From NCBI GenBank assembly GCA_031553775.1, contig JAVBLA010000017.1:1-64000 (forward strand): a stretch of DNA of 64,000 nucleotides, written 5' to 3'. This DNA comes from JAISFI01 sp031553775 (GTDB taxonomy: Bacteria; Bacteroidota; Bacteroidia; Bacteroidales; Azobacteroidaceae). Of the stretch, positions 33,536 to 41,563 are shown piece by piece; the stretch's first letter is position 1, and each line of letters opens with the position of its first letter. The notes below the pieces were generated by a model. The model was given only the letters and a program-made list of their open reading frames with translations. It had not been told where the DNA came from and did not search any database. Both the position numbers and the translations under genes were made by a program.

Positions 33536-35113
33536 ATGAAGACAATTTTTACTTTAAAGAAATGGATTATGTTGATGTGTGTGTCGCTTTTCAGCATAGG
33601 TATTATGGCACAAACAACTGTATTTTATGAAACATGCGGATCAGCAGCTCCTGCTTCAGGAACAAGACCGGCTCCCGCTGACTATACCGGATGGGATAAT
33701 TCGGCTCCTATTGCTTTTTCCGGTAATGTAGATCTAAGGTCTACTTCAACAATAAATTCTCATGTGTGGTTTGCAGCTAATAATGACAAAAACTTTGTTA
33801 TAAGTGGAATAAATACATCTGGAAAATCTGATTTGAAAGTATCTTTTAAGATAGCTTGTAATTCCAAAGATGGAGATGCAGCTAAAATGACCCTTGTTGC
33901 AAAAGATGTGGTTACAGGAAATACAACTCCAATCACGATCCCATCTACACCGGTAGTAACTGCAAATTCTTATGTTGAAATATCTAATTTATCAGGAATT
34001 CCTGCAACAACAAATTTGGAACTTACTTTTTCCTTTACTATTGCCAATAATCCTACAGGTTTTGGTTATCGTTTGGACGATATTTTGATATCAGCCGGGA
34101 ATGCTCCTGTATTTAGCGACAATAATAGATTAGCATCTCTTTCTGTTAGCCAAGGCACATTAGATCCTGCGTTTGATCCTGAAGTTATATCTTATTCTGT
34201 AGTGCTTCCTGCCGGTACCACTACAGTGCCCACAGAAAGTTATACACTCGAAGACACAAAAGCAACAGCATCTGTAACGAGAGCAACAACTATTCCGGGA
34301 ACCACCAGTATTCTTGTAAAGGCTGAAAATGGGGAAGAAAATACATATAAGATTAATTTTAGCGCAGAAGTTCCATCCGGAACATGGATTGAAACATTTG
34401 AAGGTGTTACTCCTAATAAAGCCAGTTACGCTGTTGCAAATTTTGTTGGAACTGCAGCAACCTGGGAAATTGCAGGCATTGTTACTGATGTTGTCGATGC
34501 CAGCAATACAGACAAGAAAAACGGAGCTCGTTCTGCTCGTTTAAGAGATCCAAACTCGTCTAGTGCAGCATCTCATTATGTAATGATGCAAACAGATAAG
34601 CCGAATGGAGCGGGAGTTATTTCATTATATCATGGTATGTATGGTTCTCACACTGGCGCTGCAACATGGATACTGGAAGTTTCGAACGATGGAGGTGTAA
34701 CTTGGAATGCTTATTCTCAACAAGTAAATGAAGTTCCTGCTGAATTTACAAAAATATCTTTCACTGCAAATATAACGGGTAATGTGAGAGTAAAAATTAC
34801 AAAGAACAATCCGACCTCAGCTGGTACTTCAACCATTAATATTGATGATATTCAAATTACAGATTATGATGGTAGCAGTGCAGAATATTCAAAATCATTG
34901 ACTACTGATGTATATGTTTCTGATGGTATTCTTTATTTGAATAACCTTCCGGAAGGCGTATTGGCGTATGTGTATGATATGACAGGAAGATTGGTTATCA
35001 GTGAAAAAATGAATAATACAACTGTATTGATTCCAATGAAACAAAGCGGTATCTATTTGATCAAACTGGTTTCTACCGGAAGTTCTCAGACATTCAAAGT
35101 ATTGGTAAAGTAA
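33536..35113 (+). CDS. Secreted modular protein with cadherin-like domain and T9SS-type sorting domain
   Basis: 525 aa, no catalytic motif seen. Signal peptide MKTIFTLKKWIMLMCVSLFSIGIMAQ. N-terminal jelly-roll domain (about 28-195, TVFYETCGS...YRLDDILISAG), cadherin-like beta-sandwich (about 200-285: LASLSVSQGTLDPAFDPEV, then SYSVVLPAG, VKAENGEENTYKINF, family PF12733 pattern), a second jelly-roll (about 288-440) that closely copies the C-terminus of the first lipoprotein in this locus, and a C-terminal Type IX secretion-type sorting domain (YVYDMTGRLVISEKM, IYLIKLVSTGSSQTFKVLVK). So it is most likely secreted and attached to the cell surface, perhaps presenting or binding substrate for the nucleases. 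Lies between two terminator hairpins. Confidence 0.7.
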   Translation: MKTIFTLKKWIMLMCVSLFSIGIMAQTTVFYETCGSAAPASGTRPAPADYTGWDNSAPIAFSGNVDLRSTSTINSHVWFAANNDKNFVISGINTSGKSDLKVSFKIACNSKDGDAAKMTLVAKDVVTGNTTPITIPSTPVVTANSYVEISNLSGIPATTNLELTFSFTIANNPTGFGYRLDDILISAGNAPVFSDNNRLASLSVSQGTLDPAFDPEVISYSVVLPAGTTTVPTESYTLEDTKATASVTRATTIPGTTSILVKAENGEENTYKINFSAEVPSGTWIETFEGVTPNKASYAVANFVGTAATWEIAGIVTDVVDASNTDKKNGARSARLRDPNSSSAASHYVMMQTDKPNGAGVISLYHGMYGSHTGAATWILEVSNDGGVTWNAYSQQVNEVPAEFTKISFTANITGNVRVKITKNNPTSAGTSTINIDDIQITDYDGSSAEYSKSLTTDVYVSDGILYLNNLPEGVLAYVYDMTGRLVISEKMNNTTVLIPMKQSGIYLIKLVSTGSSQTFKVLVK

Positions 35114-35134
35114 TATATTAATTTAATAGAATCT

Positions 35135-35172
35135 ATCCAGGATCTTTGAAACATCAAAGATCCTGGATTTTT
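35135..35172 (+). terminator. Intrinsic terminator before the endA cluster
   Basis: Perfect 15-bp stem, arms 35135-35149 and 35154-35168 (ATCCAGGATCTTTGA), 4-base loop, then four T. It contains the ATG at 35146, which therefore cannot be the nuclease start. Confidence 0.85.
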
Positions 35173-35202
35173 GGTAAAATATTTATGGCAATAACACATA
35201 GA

Positions 35203-36771
35203 ATGATGATGAAGTGGCTGATACTCCCTATAAGTTGCATTTTTGTACTGGAAACTACCTATGCACAACCTCCCGCAGGCTATTACAACAATGCTTTCGG
35301 AAAAAAGAAAGATGCACTGAAAACCGCTATGAAAGAAATTATCCGGTCGCATACAGAACGTTCTTACGATGACTTATGGACCGATTTTAAATCGACAGAT
35401 AATAAAGGAAACAATATAGTTTGGGATATGTATTCGGATATCCCGGGCAAAACACCACAATATATTTTTTATTTCGGAGATAAGCAATGCGGTAACTATT
35501 CCGGTGAAGGAAGTTGTTATAACAGGGAGCATTCTTTTCCCAAAAGTTGGTTCGACGATAAAAAGCCGATGTATTCCGATTTATTCCACCTGTATCCGAC
35601 AGACGGATATGTCAACGGAAGAAGAAGTAACCATCCTTTCGGAGAAGTAGGATCGGCCACTTGGACATCGTCAAACGGTTCTAAAGTAGGAAGTTCTTCG
35701 TTTCCGGGATATTCAGGAACTGTATTCGAACCCATCGATACTTATAAGGGTGATTTTGCCCGTACTTATTTTTATATGGTAACCTGCTATGAAGAGAATG
35801 TTTCTACCTGGAGCAGCGCCATGCTTAATGGGACTAAATATCCGGCTTTCAGTAGCTGGGCTATCAATCTGTTGCTCAAATGGAGCAGGAACGATGCTGT
35901 CAGTATCAAAGAATACGATAGAAATAATGCTGTTTATAAAATACAAAAAAACCGGAACCCTTATATTGATTTTCCTCAATTGGCAGAATATGTCTGGGGA
36001 GATTCCATCAACTATGCTTTTAATCCGGGAACAACTCCTATTCCTGATCCCGATCCGGACCCGGATCCGGGTGTAGATCCTGATCCCGATGACCCTGATG
36101 ATCCTGTTAACCCATTGGAGTATCTTGTTGAATTCAATGGCGACTGGTCTAAAATGCCTTCAGGATTCACGAAAAGCGGAAGTACCGGTTATTACGACGG
36201 AAACGGACAATTGGCATTAAAAGCAAGTAATGCCAATCTTGTGGTACATTTTGACGGGATTCCGGATAAATTATCTTTCGATATGACTGCCTGGAATGCC
36301 TGGGGATCCAATAATAACCATGTACTTGTTTCCGAATCGGATAATGGTTCCGGTTTTGGAGATGCGATTGCCGACTTTGACAATAAGTTCTTGACGGATA
36401 ACCAAACGAAGAATAGTGGAAATATCCAATTACAACCGGAATCCCGGTATATAAAAATAGAATATCAAAAAGGAAATGCTAATAATGTGGGTATAAGTAA
36501 CCTGAAAATATCTCAAAAGATCACTTCCGGTTATGATTCTCCGGAGCTTTCCGTATTGCCGATGGTATATGCCTGGCAAGGGACTCTCTACGTAGCAAAT
36601 TCTTCTGAAGGAGCTATTGTACAGGTATATAATGCTTTCGGACAATTGATTTCACAGAGTATTACCACTTCCGGAACTTATTCTATCTCTCTCCCGGAAA
36701 ACGGATTTTTTATTGTCCGTATCGTTGACCGTTTGAAAACTTCATCTACTTATAAAATCATTAACCGATGA
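35203..36771 (+). CDS. Secreted EndA-type endonuclease I with C-terminal carbohydrate-module-like and sorting domains
   Basis: About 522 aa from the start I choose (MMMKWLILPISCIFVLETTYAQ); an ATG at 35185 is possible and the one at 35146 lies in the terminator. Catalytic domain about 20-265, endonuclease I/EndA family: the beta-beta-alpha-metal motif CYNREHSFPKSWF with Glu-His as in Vvn, then SDLFHLYPTDGYVNGRRSN with the metal-binding Asn, and YKGDFARTYFYMVTCYE. Next a low-complexity PDPDPDPD linker (36046-36107), a beta-sandwich of about 150 residues, and a Type IX secretion-like sorting tail (VQVYNAFGQLISQS, YSISLPENGFFIVRIVD). Non-specific secreted nuclease. First of three coupled copies. 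Confidence 0.85.
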   Translation: MMMKWLILPISCIFVLETTYAQPPAGYYNNAFGKKKDALKTAMKEIIRSHTERSYDDLWTDFKSTDNKGNNIVWDMYSDIPGKTPQYIFYFGDKQCGNYSGEGSCYNREHSFPKSWFDDKKPMYSDLFHLYPTDGYVNGRRSNHPFGEVGSATWTSSNGSKVGSSSFPGYSGTVFEPIDTYKGDFARTYFYMVTCYEENVSTWSSAMLNGTKYPAFSSWAINLLLKWSRNDAVSIKEYDRNNAVYKIQKNRNPYIDFPQLAEYVWGDSINYAFNPGTTPIPDPDPDPDPGVDPDPDDPDDPVNPLEYLVEFNGDWSKMPSGFTKSGSTGYYDGNGQLALKASNANLVVHFDGIPDKLSFDMTAWNAWGSNNNHVLVSESDNGSGFGDAIADFDNKFLTDNQTKNSGNIQLQPESRYIKIEYQKGNANNVGISNLKISQKITSGYDSPELSVLPMVYAWQGTLYVANSSEGAIVQVYNAFGQLISQSITTSGTYSISLPENGFFIVRIVDRLKTSSTYKIINR

Positions 36772-37820
36772 AAAAACAGGATTTTGTTTTGGCGTTTTTT
36801 GCTTGCATTCTGACTGTAATCAGCGGATATGCTCAGATTCCTTCTGGGTATTATGATAATACTTTCGGAAAAAAGAAAGATGTACTAAAAACTGCGATGA
36901 AAACAATTATCCGTCCGCATACACAACGTTCGTATGGTGATTTGTGGACTGATTTTCAACAAACAGATAAGCGGGCTGACGGCAAAGTTTGGGATATGTA
37001 TTCCGATTGTTCTTTTATATTTGTCGACAAGCAGTGTGGAAGTTCGATCGGTAATGTCTGTAGTTGTTATAACCGGGAGCATTCGTTTCCAGCAAGTTGG
37101 TTTAGTAGTAATTATCCGATGTATACAGATTTGTTTCATTTATATCCTACAGACGGTAAAGTGAACAATGCGAGAGGTAATTTTCCATTCGGAGAGACAA
37201 CAAACGGTACTACATACGGAACCGGAAAAGTTGGAAATTCTTCTTTCTCAGGATATTCTGGCACTGTTTTTGAACCGGCCAATGAATATAAGGGTGATTT
37301 CGCCCGGTCGTATTTTTATATGGTAACCTGTTACGAAGATATTGTTACCGGCTGGTCTAGCGACATGTTGAACAAAACAACGTACCCATCGTTCCAAACC
37401 TGGGCTATCAATTTATTATTGAAATGGAGCCGGCAGGATCCTGTAAGCGCTAAAGAAATTGCCAGAAATAATGCAGTTTATTCCATTCAGGATAACCGGA
37501 ATCCTTTTATCGATTATCCCGAATTAGCAGAATATATCTGGGGGGATTCCATTATTTACGCATTTAATCCCAACGATACGGATATTAGTGAAATGGAATG
37601 GAAACCACTCCATTATGTATATGACAATATTCTGTATCTGGAAGATCTTCCTAATGAATCCTCAGTACAGATATTTACAGTATATGGTACTCTGGTGGCC
37701 GATGAAAGAACTGTATCTGACCGCTGCCGGGTATTCCTTCCGGAAGAACATGTCTTTATTGTCAGGATATTCACTCCGGATGCAAAAATAAAAATATTGA
37801 AAATCATAAATAAACGATGA
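36768..37820 (+). CDS. Secreted EndA-type endonuclease I, second copy
   Basis: 350 aa, overlapping the first nuclease gene by ATGA. Signal peptide KKQDFVLAFFACILTVISGYAQ. Catalytic domain about 25-265 with CYNREHSFPASWF (Glu-His), TDLFHLYPTDGKVNNARGN (Asn of the metal site) and YKGDFARSYFYMVTCYED. This copy keeps only a short C-terminal sorting-like domain (VYDNILYLEDLPNESSVQIF, VFLPEEHVFIVRIF) and lacks the intervening beta-sandwich. Its N-terminal region (IPSGYYDNTFGKKKDVLKTAMK) is close to that of copy one, so it arose by duplication. Presumed non-specific DNA/RNA endonuclease at the cell surface or in the periplasm. Confidence 0.86.
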   Translation: MKKQDFVLAFFACILTVISGYAQIPSGYYDNTFGKKKDVLKTAMKTIIRPHTQRSYGDLWTDFQQTDKRADGKVWDMYSDCSFIFVDKQCGSSIGNVCSCYNREHSFPASWFSSNYPMYTDLFHLYPTDGKVNNARGNFPFGETTNGTTYGTGKVGNSSFSGYSGTVFEPANEYKGDFARSYFYMVTCYEDIVTGWSSDMLNKTTYPSFQTWAINLLLKWSRQDPVSAKEIARNNAVYSIQDNRNPFIDYPELAEYIWGDSIIYAFNPNDTDISEMEWKPLHYVYDNILYLEDLPNESSVQIFTVYGTLVADERTVSDRCRVFLPEEHVFIVRIFTPDAKIKILKIINKR

Positions 37821-39223
37821 AACTTAAACAGATTGCAGGATTGATTATTTTCTGCTGTTTTTTTACGACTAAATTAACGGCAGATATTCCGGAAGGCTAT
37901 TACGATGCCATCGACGGAAAAAAAGGAGCGGCACTGAAAACAGAATTGTCCAAAATATTAGTCAAGCATACCCGGTTATCATATAATGATCACTGGTATT
38001 ATTACCGGACAACCGATGTGAAAAGCGATGGAAGAACTGTATGGGACATGTATTCCAATACAGATCGTTATTTTCCGAGTAAAGCCGGAGGAAGTGTTTC
38101 CGGCATGAATAGAGAACACTCGTTTCCTAAAAGTTGGTGGGCAGAGGCAAATTATGTTGATAATTACGATGCTTATTCAGATCTTCATCATTTATATCCG
38201 GCAGATGCAGATGCCAATGAGAAAAAATCTAATTATATTCTGGGAACTAATAATGGAAGCATGTTTAATAATGGTGTTACAAAAGTCGGAAAGAACGATT
38301 ATCCGGGAGGTTATACCGCTTCTTCATTCGAACCGGACAATCAATATAAAGGTGACTTTGCCCGGGCTTATTTTTATATCGTAACCTGTTATGAGGATTA
38401 TGCTTCACAATGGAGAAGTGAGGGTTTGAATATGCTTGACAAAAATACTTATCCGGTCTGGAAAACATGGGCAAAAAACATGTTGTTGGAATGGCATAGG
38501 AACGATAAGGTGAGCAGTAAGGAAACCAACAGAAATGAAGAGGTATTTAAATATCAGGGAAACCGGAATCCTTTTATAGATTTTCCTCAATTAGCAGAAT
38601 ATATCTGGGGTGATTCTGTGGGATACGAATTTCACTTGCCGGATGTTTATAAACCGAAAGAACCGACATTGGTAACTCCTGATAATCTTACCGATATTTA
38701 TTTTGGACAGGTAAAACCGAGTGAAAAATCAACTCGGATTGTCAATGTGAAAGGAGTGGATTTGAATGGTAACCTTTCTATCATATTATATGGAGGAGAT
38801 AAGGCTTTATTTTCTCTTTCTGCAAAAAGCATAACAGCCTATCAGGCCAATTCAGAATCAGGCTATAGCCTGACCATTTCTTATCAACCGTTGGAATATG
38901 GAGAACATCACAGCCAACTGATCGTGCAAGACGGAGGAATGAGCGGTAGCACTACTGTTTATTTAAATGGTGTATGCTCTGATGAAGAAACAGGCATTGT
39001 GCCTGTCGGTGCATTAAGCCCTGATATCTATGCACACGGAAAAGTTATTGAATTCCGCACCTACGAACCAGGAAGACTTTATTCCATTTATACCGTACAA
39101 GGTCAGTTATTAGCTTCCGGTAAAGGAACCGGCAACTGGGAAACTTATATTGCCCCGGTACCCGGTATCTACATCATGCAAATCAACGGAAAAACAGTCA
39201 AATTAGTTGTTAACAGTAAATAA
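37817..39223 (+). CDS. Secreted EndA-type endonuclease I, third copy with Ig-like domain
   Basis: 468 aa, overlapping copy two by ATGA. Signal peptide KLKQIAGLIIFCCFFTTKLTA. Catalytic domain to about 275: MNREHSFPKSWWAE, SDLHHLYPADADANEKKSN and YKGDFARAYFYIVTCYED. Here the motif is HH rather than FH and the loop differs (ADADANEKK), so this is the more divergent paralogue and may have another specificity. Residues about 280-390 are an Ig-like beta-sandwich (LTDIYFGQVKPSEKSTRIVNV ... VYLNGVC), followed by a sorting-like tail ending IYIMQINGKTVKLVVNS. Precedes the nucleoside permease gene by 7 bases. Confidence 0.84.
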   Translation: MKLKQIAGLIIFCCFFTTKLTADIPEGYYDAIDGKKGAALKTELSKILVKHTRLSYNDHWYYYRTTDVKSDGRTVWDMYSNTDRYFPSKAGGSVSGMNREHSFPKSWWAEANYVDNYDAYSDLHHLYPADADANEKKSNYILGTNNGSMFNNGVTKVGKNDYPGGYTASSFEPDNQYKGDFARAYFYIVTCYEDYASQWRSEGLNMLDKNTYPVWKTWAKNMLLEWHRNDKVSSKETNRNEEVFKYQGNRNPFIDFPQLAEYIWGDSVGYEFHLPDVYKPKEPTLVTPDNLTDIYFGQVKPSEKSTRIVNVKGVDLNGNLSIILYGGDKALFSLSAKSITAYQANSESGYSLTISYQPLEYGEHHSQLIVQDGGMSGSTTVYLNGVCSDEETGIVPVGALSPDIYAHGKVIEFRTYEPGRLYSIYTVQGQLLASGKGTGNWETYIAPVPGIYIMQINGKTVKLVVNSK

Positions 39224-39230
39224 TAAACGT

Positions 39231-40481
39231 ATGAACAGCATTAAGTTTCGTTTGATCGTGATGAACTTCCTGCAATTTTTTGTGTGGGGTTCATGGTTAA
39301 TTACGGTAGGAAATTACTGGTTTGGAACCAAAGAATGGTCGGGTGCCGAATTCGGCATGATCTTTTCTACAATGGGTATCGCCTCTTTATTTATGCCGGC
39401 CCTGATGGGGGTTGTGGCCGACCGTTGGATCAATGCGGAAAAACTTTATGCCATATTACATATTTTAACGGCTGCCGCTTTATTTTGCATTCCGCAAATA
39501 GACCAGCCAATGACTTTTTTCTGGGGTATCCTGGTGGCAATGATTTTTTATATGCCCACTATTGCCCTGGCCAATTCCATTGCCTATACGGCTCTCAAAA
39601 GTGAAGGATTGGATGTGATTAAAGATTTTCCTCCAATCAGGGTATTCGGTACTATCGGGTTTATTGTGGCTATGTGGATTGTCAACCTTACCGGAAATAA
39701 AGCGTCTGGCAATCAATTTTATATTGCTGCCGGTGCCGCTTTATTTTTAGGTTTGTATTCCTTTTCATTGCCGAAATGTCCGCCATTGGGAAGCAGTTCA
39801 GAAAAGAAGTCTTTGGCTCAGTCTTTAGGCCTGGATGCTTTTTTCTTGTTCAAAGACAAGAGGATGGCACTGTTCTTTGTCTTTTCCATGCTTTTAGGCG
39901 CTGCCCTGCAGTTGACCAACGCTTATGGTGATGTTTATCTGGATGAATTCAAGAGAATTCCGGAATATGCCAATTCGTTCGTTGTGAAATATTCGACGAT
40001 CATCATGTCGATTTCCCAGATGTCGGAAACCTTGTTTATCCTGGCGATTCCATTCTTCCTGAAACGATTCGGGATCAAGAACGTGATGCTTATCAGTATG
40101 TTGGCCTGGGTTCTGCGTTTCGGCTTGTTCGCATACGGTAATCCGACCGATGGATTATGGATGATCATTGCCTCCTGTATCGTTTACGGTATGGCTTTCG
40201 ATTTTTTCAATATCTCCGGATCCATGTTTGTGGAAACATCTACTCAACCGGCTATCCGCTCCAGTGCGCAGGGTTTGTTTATGATGATGACCAATGGAGT
40301 AGGAGCCATCCTGGGAAGCAGTATCAGCGGCTATGTAATTCAAAAATTTTATACGGAAACAGATGGCAGCAAAGACTGGCATTCTATCTGGCTGGCATTT
40401 GCCGCGTATGCTTTAGTGGTTGCGGTATTGTTTGCTATATTTTTCCGGTATAAGAATCCAAAGGAAGAGAAAAGCAATTAA
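39231..40481 (+). CDS. nupG: NupG-type nucleoside:H+ symporter (MFS)
   Basis: Inner-membrane nucleoside importer of the nucleoside:H+ symporter family, about 416 aa with 12 predicted helices. MNSIKFRLIVMNFLQFFVWGSWLITVGNYW at the start matches the NupG hallmark (L..MNFL.FF.WGSW), then GMIFSTMGIASLFMPALMGVVADRW, PTIALANSIAYTAL, PPIRVFGTIGFIVAMW (PR.WG.IGFI) and YGMAFDFFNISGSMFVE (FDFFNISG.FVe), all of which are NupG family signatures. The frame opens at 39207, but ATG 39231 begins the conserved sequence. It follows the third nuclease gene by 7 bases and so is the last step of the locus: import of nucleosides released by the nucleases and nucleotidases. Confidence 0.9.
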   Translation: MNSIKFRLIVMNFLQFFVWGSWLITVGNYWFGTKEWSGAEFGMIFSTMGIASLFMPALMGVVADRWINAEKLYAILHILTAAALFCIPQIDQPMTFFWGILVAMIFYMPTIALANSIAYTALKSEGLDVIKDFPPIRVFGTIGFIVAMWIVNLTGNKASGNQFYIAAGAALFLGLYSFSLPKCPPLGSSSEKKSLAQSLGLDAFFLFKDKRMALFFVFSMLLGAALQLTNAYGDVYLDEFKRIPEYANSFVVKYSTIIMSISQMSETLFILAIPFFLKRFGIKNVMLISMLAWVLRFGLFAYGNPTDGLWMIIASCIVYGMAFDFFNISGSMFVETSTQPAIRSSAQGLFMMMTNGVGAILGSSISGYVIQKFYTETDGSKDWHSIWLAFAAYALVVAVLFAIFFRYKNPKEEKSN

Positions 40482-40492
40482 CGGAATAGGAA

Positions 40493-40602
40493 ATTCCGGA
40501 TACTAGAAATAATTTTTATTATTGAGAGAAGTAATAATTCCGTTATCCGGAATAACAGCGAAGCAATCTACAGAGAACTACAGTAGATTGCTTCGTTTTT
40601 TT
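40493..40602 (+). terminator. Tandem hairpins and intrinsic terminator after nupG
   Basis: Stem one pairs ATTCCGGATA (40493-40502) with TATCCGGAAT (40544-40553). Stem two is a 13-bp perfect terminator, arms 40559-40571 and 40583-40595 with 11-base loop, followed by seven T (40596-40602). The second ends the + strand operon. Confidence 0.85.
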
Positions 40603-40670
40603 GTGGAGTCCGGTCCCTGGAATTTTAAAAGAAATTATAGATTCGTATTCGGGAAGTACTACAAAAAAAT

Positions 40671-41528
40671 CTATTCTTTTTTAAAATCAACCTCGATCTT
40701 TCCTACAAAAATTCCATTTTTTCCTTCCTGGTTGATCAAAACTTTTTTACCGGTTTTATTTTCAATATAAACCGGTTCTTCCAAAAATGTGTGCGAATGG
40801 CCACCAATAATGATATCTATATTTTCAGACTCCTGAGCTAATAACTGATCGTAGGGTTCTCCTTCACGTTCCTGGTCAAAACCTAAATGAGACAGACAGA
40901 TCACCAGATCGCAATCCGCTTCATCCCTTAGAAATGCCGCATAATGGTTAATCGTTTCTATGCAGGGAAGGACTTTTATTCCCTGGTAATTTTCCAGGGC
41001 AACTAATCCTACCGGGTTGACTGTAGCTCCGATAATTCCTATTTTCAATCCTTTTATATTTTCCATTATTATGTAAGGCTGGATGAGATCTTTCAAAGAT
41101 GTTTCACTGAAATCAAGATTGCAGCAAACTACCGGAAAGGATGCTTTTCCCAAAATGTTTTTCATACTTTCCAATCCATTATCGAATTCATGATTGCCTA
41201 AAGTAACCACATCGTATTTTAGGGCATTCATCAATTCTATTTCTATTTCTCCTTTGAACAGATTGAAGTAGGGTGTGCCCTGGCTAAAATCGCCTGCATC
41301 CATCAAAATAAGTCCGGGATCTTTTTCGCGATAACTTTTGATCAGGTTCGCGCGGAGTTGATAACCTCCCATGCCCGGATAGTTTTTATCTTTAGCAGGC
41401 ATCGGTTCAATACGGGAATGGGTGTCGTTGGTGTGCAAGATTGTGATCCGGCCGGTTTCCTGGGCATTCAGATTTCCGCAGGCAAACAGGAAAATGATGA
41501 TTGGGATAGATATATTTATTGTTCTCAT
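40671..41528 (-). CDS. Metallophosphatase / 5'-nucleotidase N-terminal domain protein
   Basis: Exported calcineurin-like phosphatase of 285 aa, equal to the catalytic half of UshA. Signal MRTINISIPIIIFLFACGNLNAQ. Dinuclear metal motifs: LHTNDTHSRIEP (D.H), LMDAGDFSQGTPYFN (GD), VVTLGNHEFDNG (GNHE), VICLSHLG and DIIIGGHSHTFLE (GHSH). It ends ahead of the C-terminal nucleotide-binding domain, which is encoded separately by the gene upstream (41564-42319), 35 bases away. The two probably assemble into a 5'-nucleotidase that strips phosphate from nucleotides, completing the nucleoside supply for nupG, to which it is convergent. Confidence 0.88.
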   Translation of the reverse strand: MRTINISIPIIIFLFACGNLNAQETGRITILHTNDTHSRIEPMPAKDKNYPGMGGYQLRANLIKSYREKDPGLILMDAGDFSQGTPYFNLFKGEIEIELMNALKYDVVTLGNHEFDNGLESMKNILGKASFPVVCCNLDFSETSLKDLIQPYIIMENIKGLKIGIIGATVNPVGLVALENYQGIKVLPCIETINHYAAFLRDEADCDLVICLSHLGFDQEREGEPYDQLLAQESENIDIIIGGHSHTFLEEPVYIENKTGKKVLINQEGKNGIFVGKIEVDFKKE

Positions 41529-41563
41529 GTGTGAATAATTGAAAATGATGTGGATGTTGATTT

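Noticed and set aside
35146..35202. Longer N-terminus for endA1 from the ATG at 35146
   Set aside because: That ATG is inside the terminator stem, and a proper signal peptide starts at the ATG cluster at 35203.
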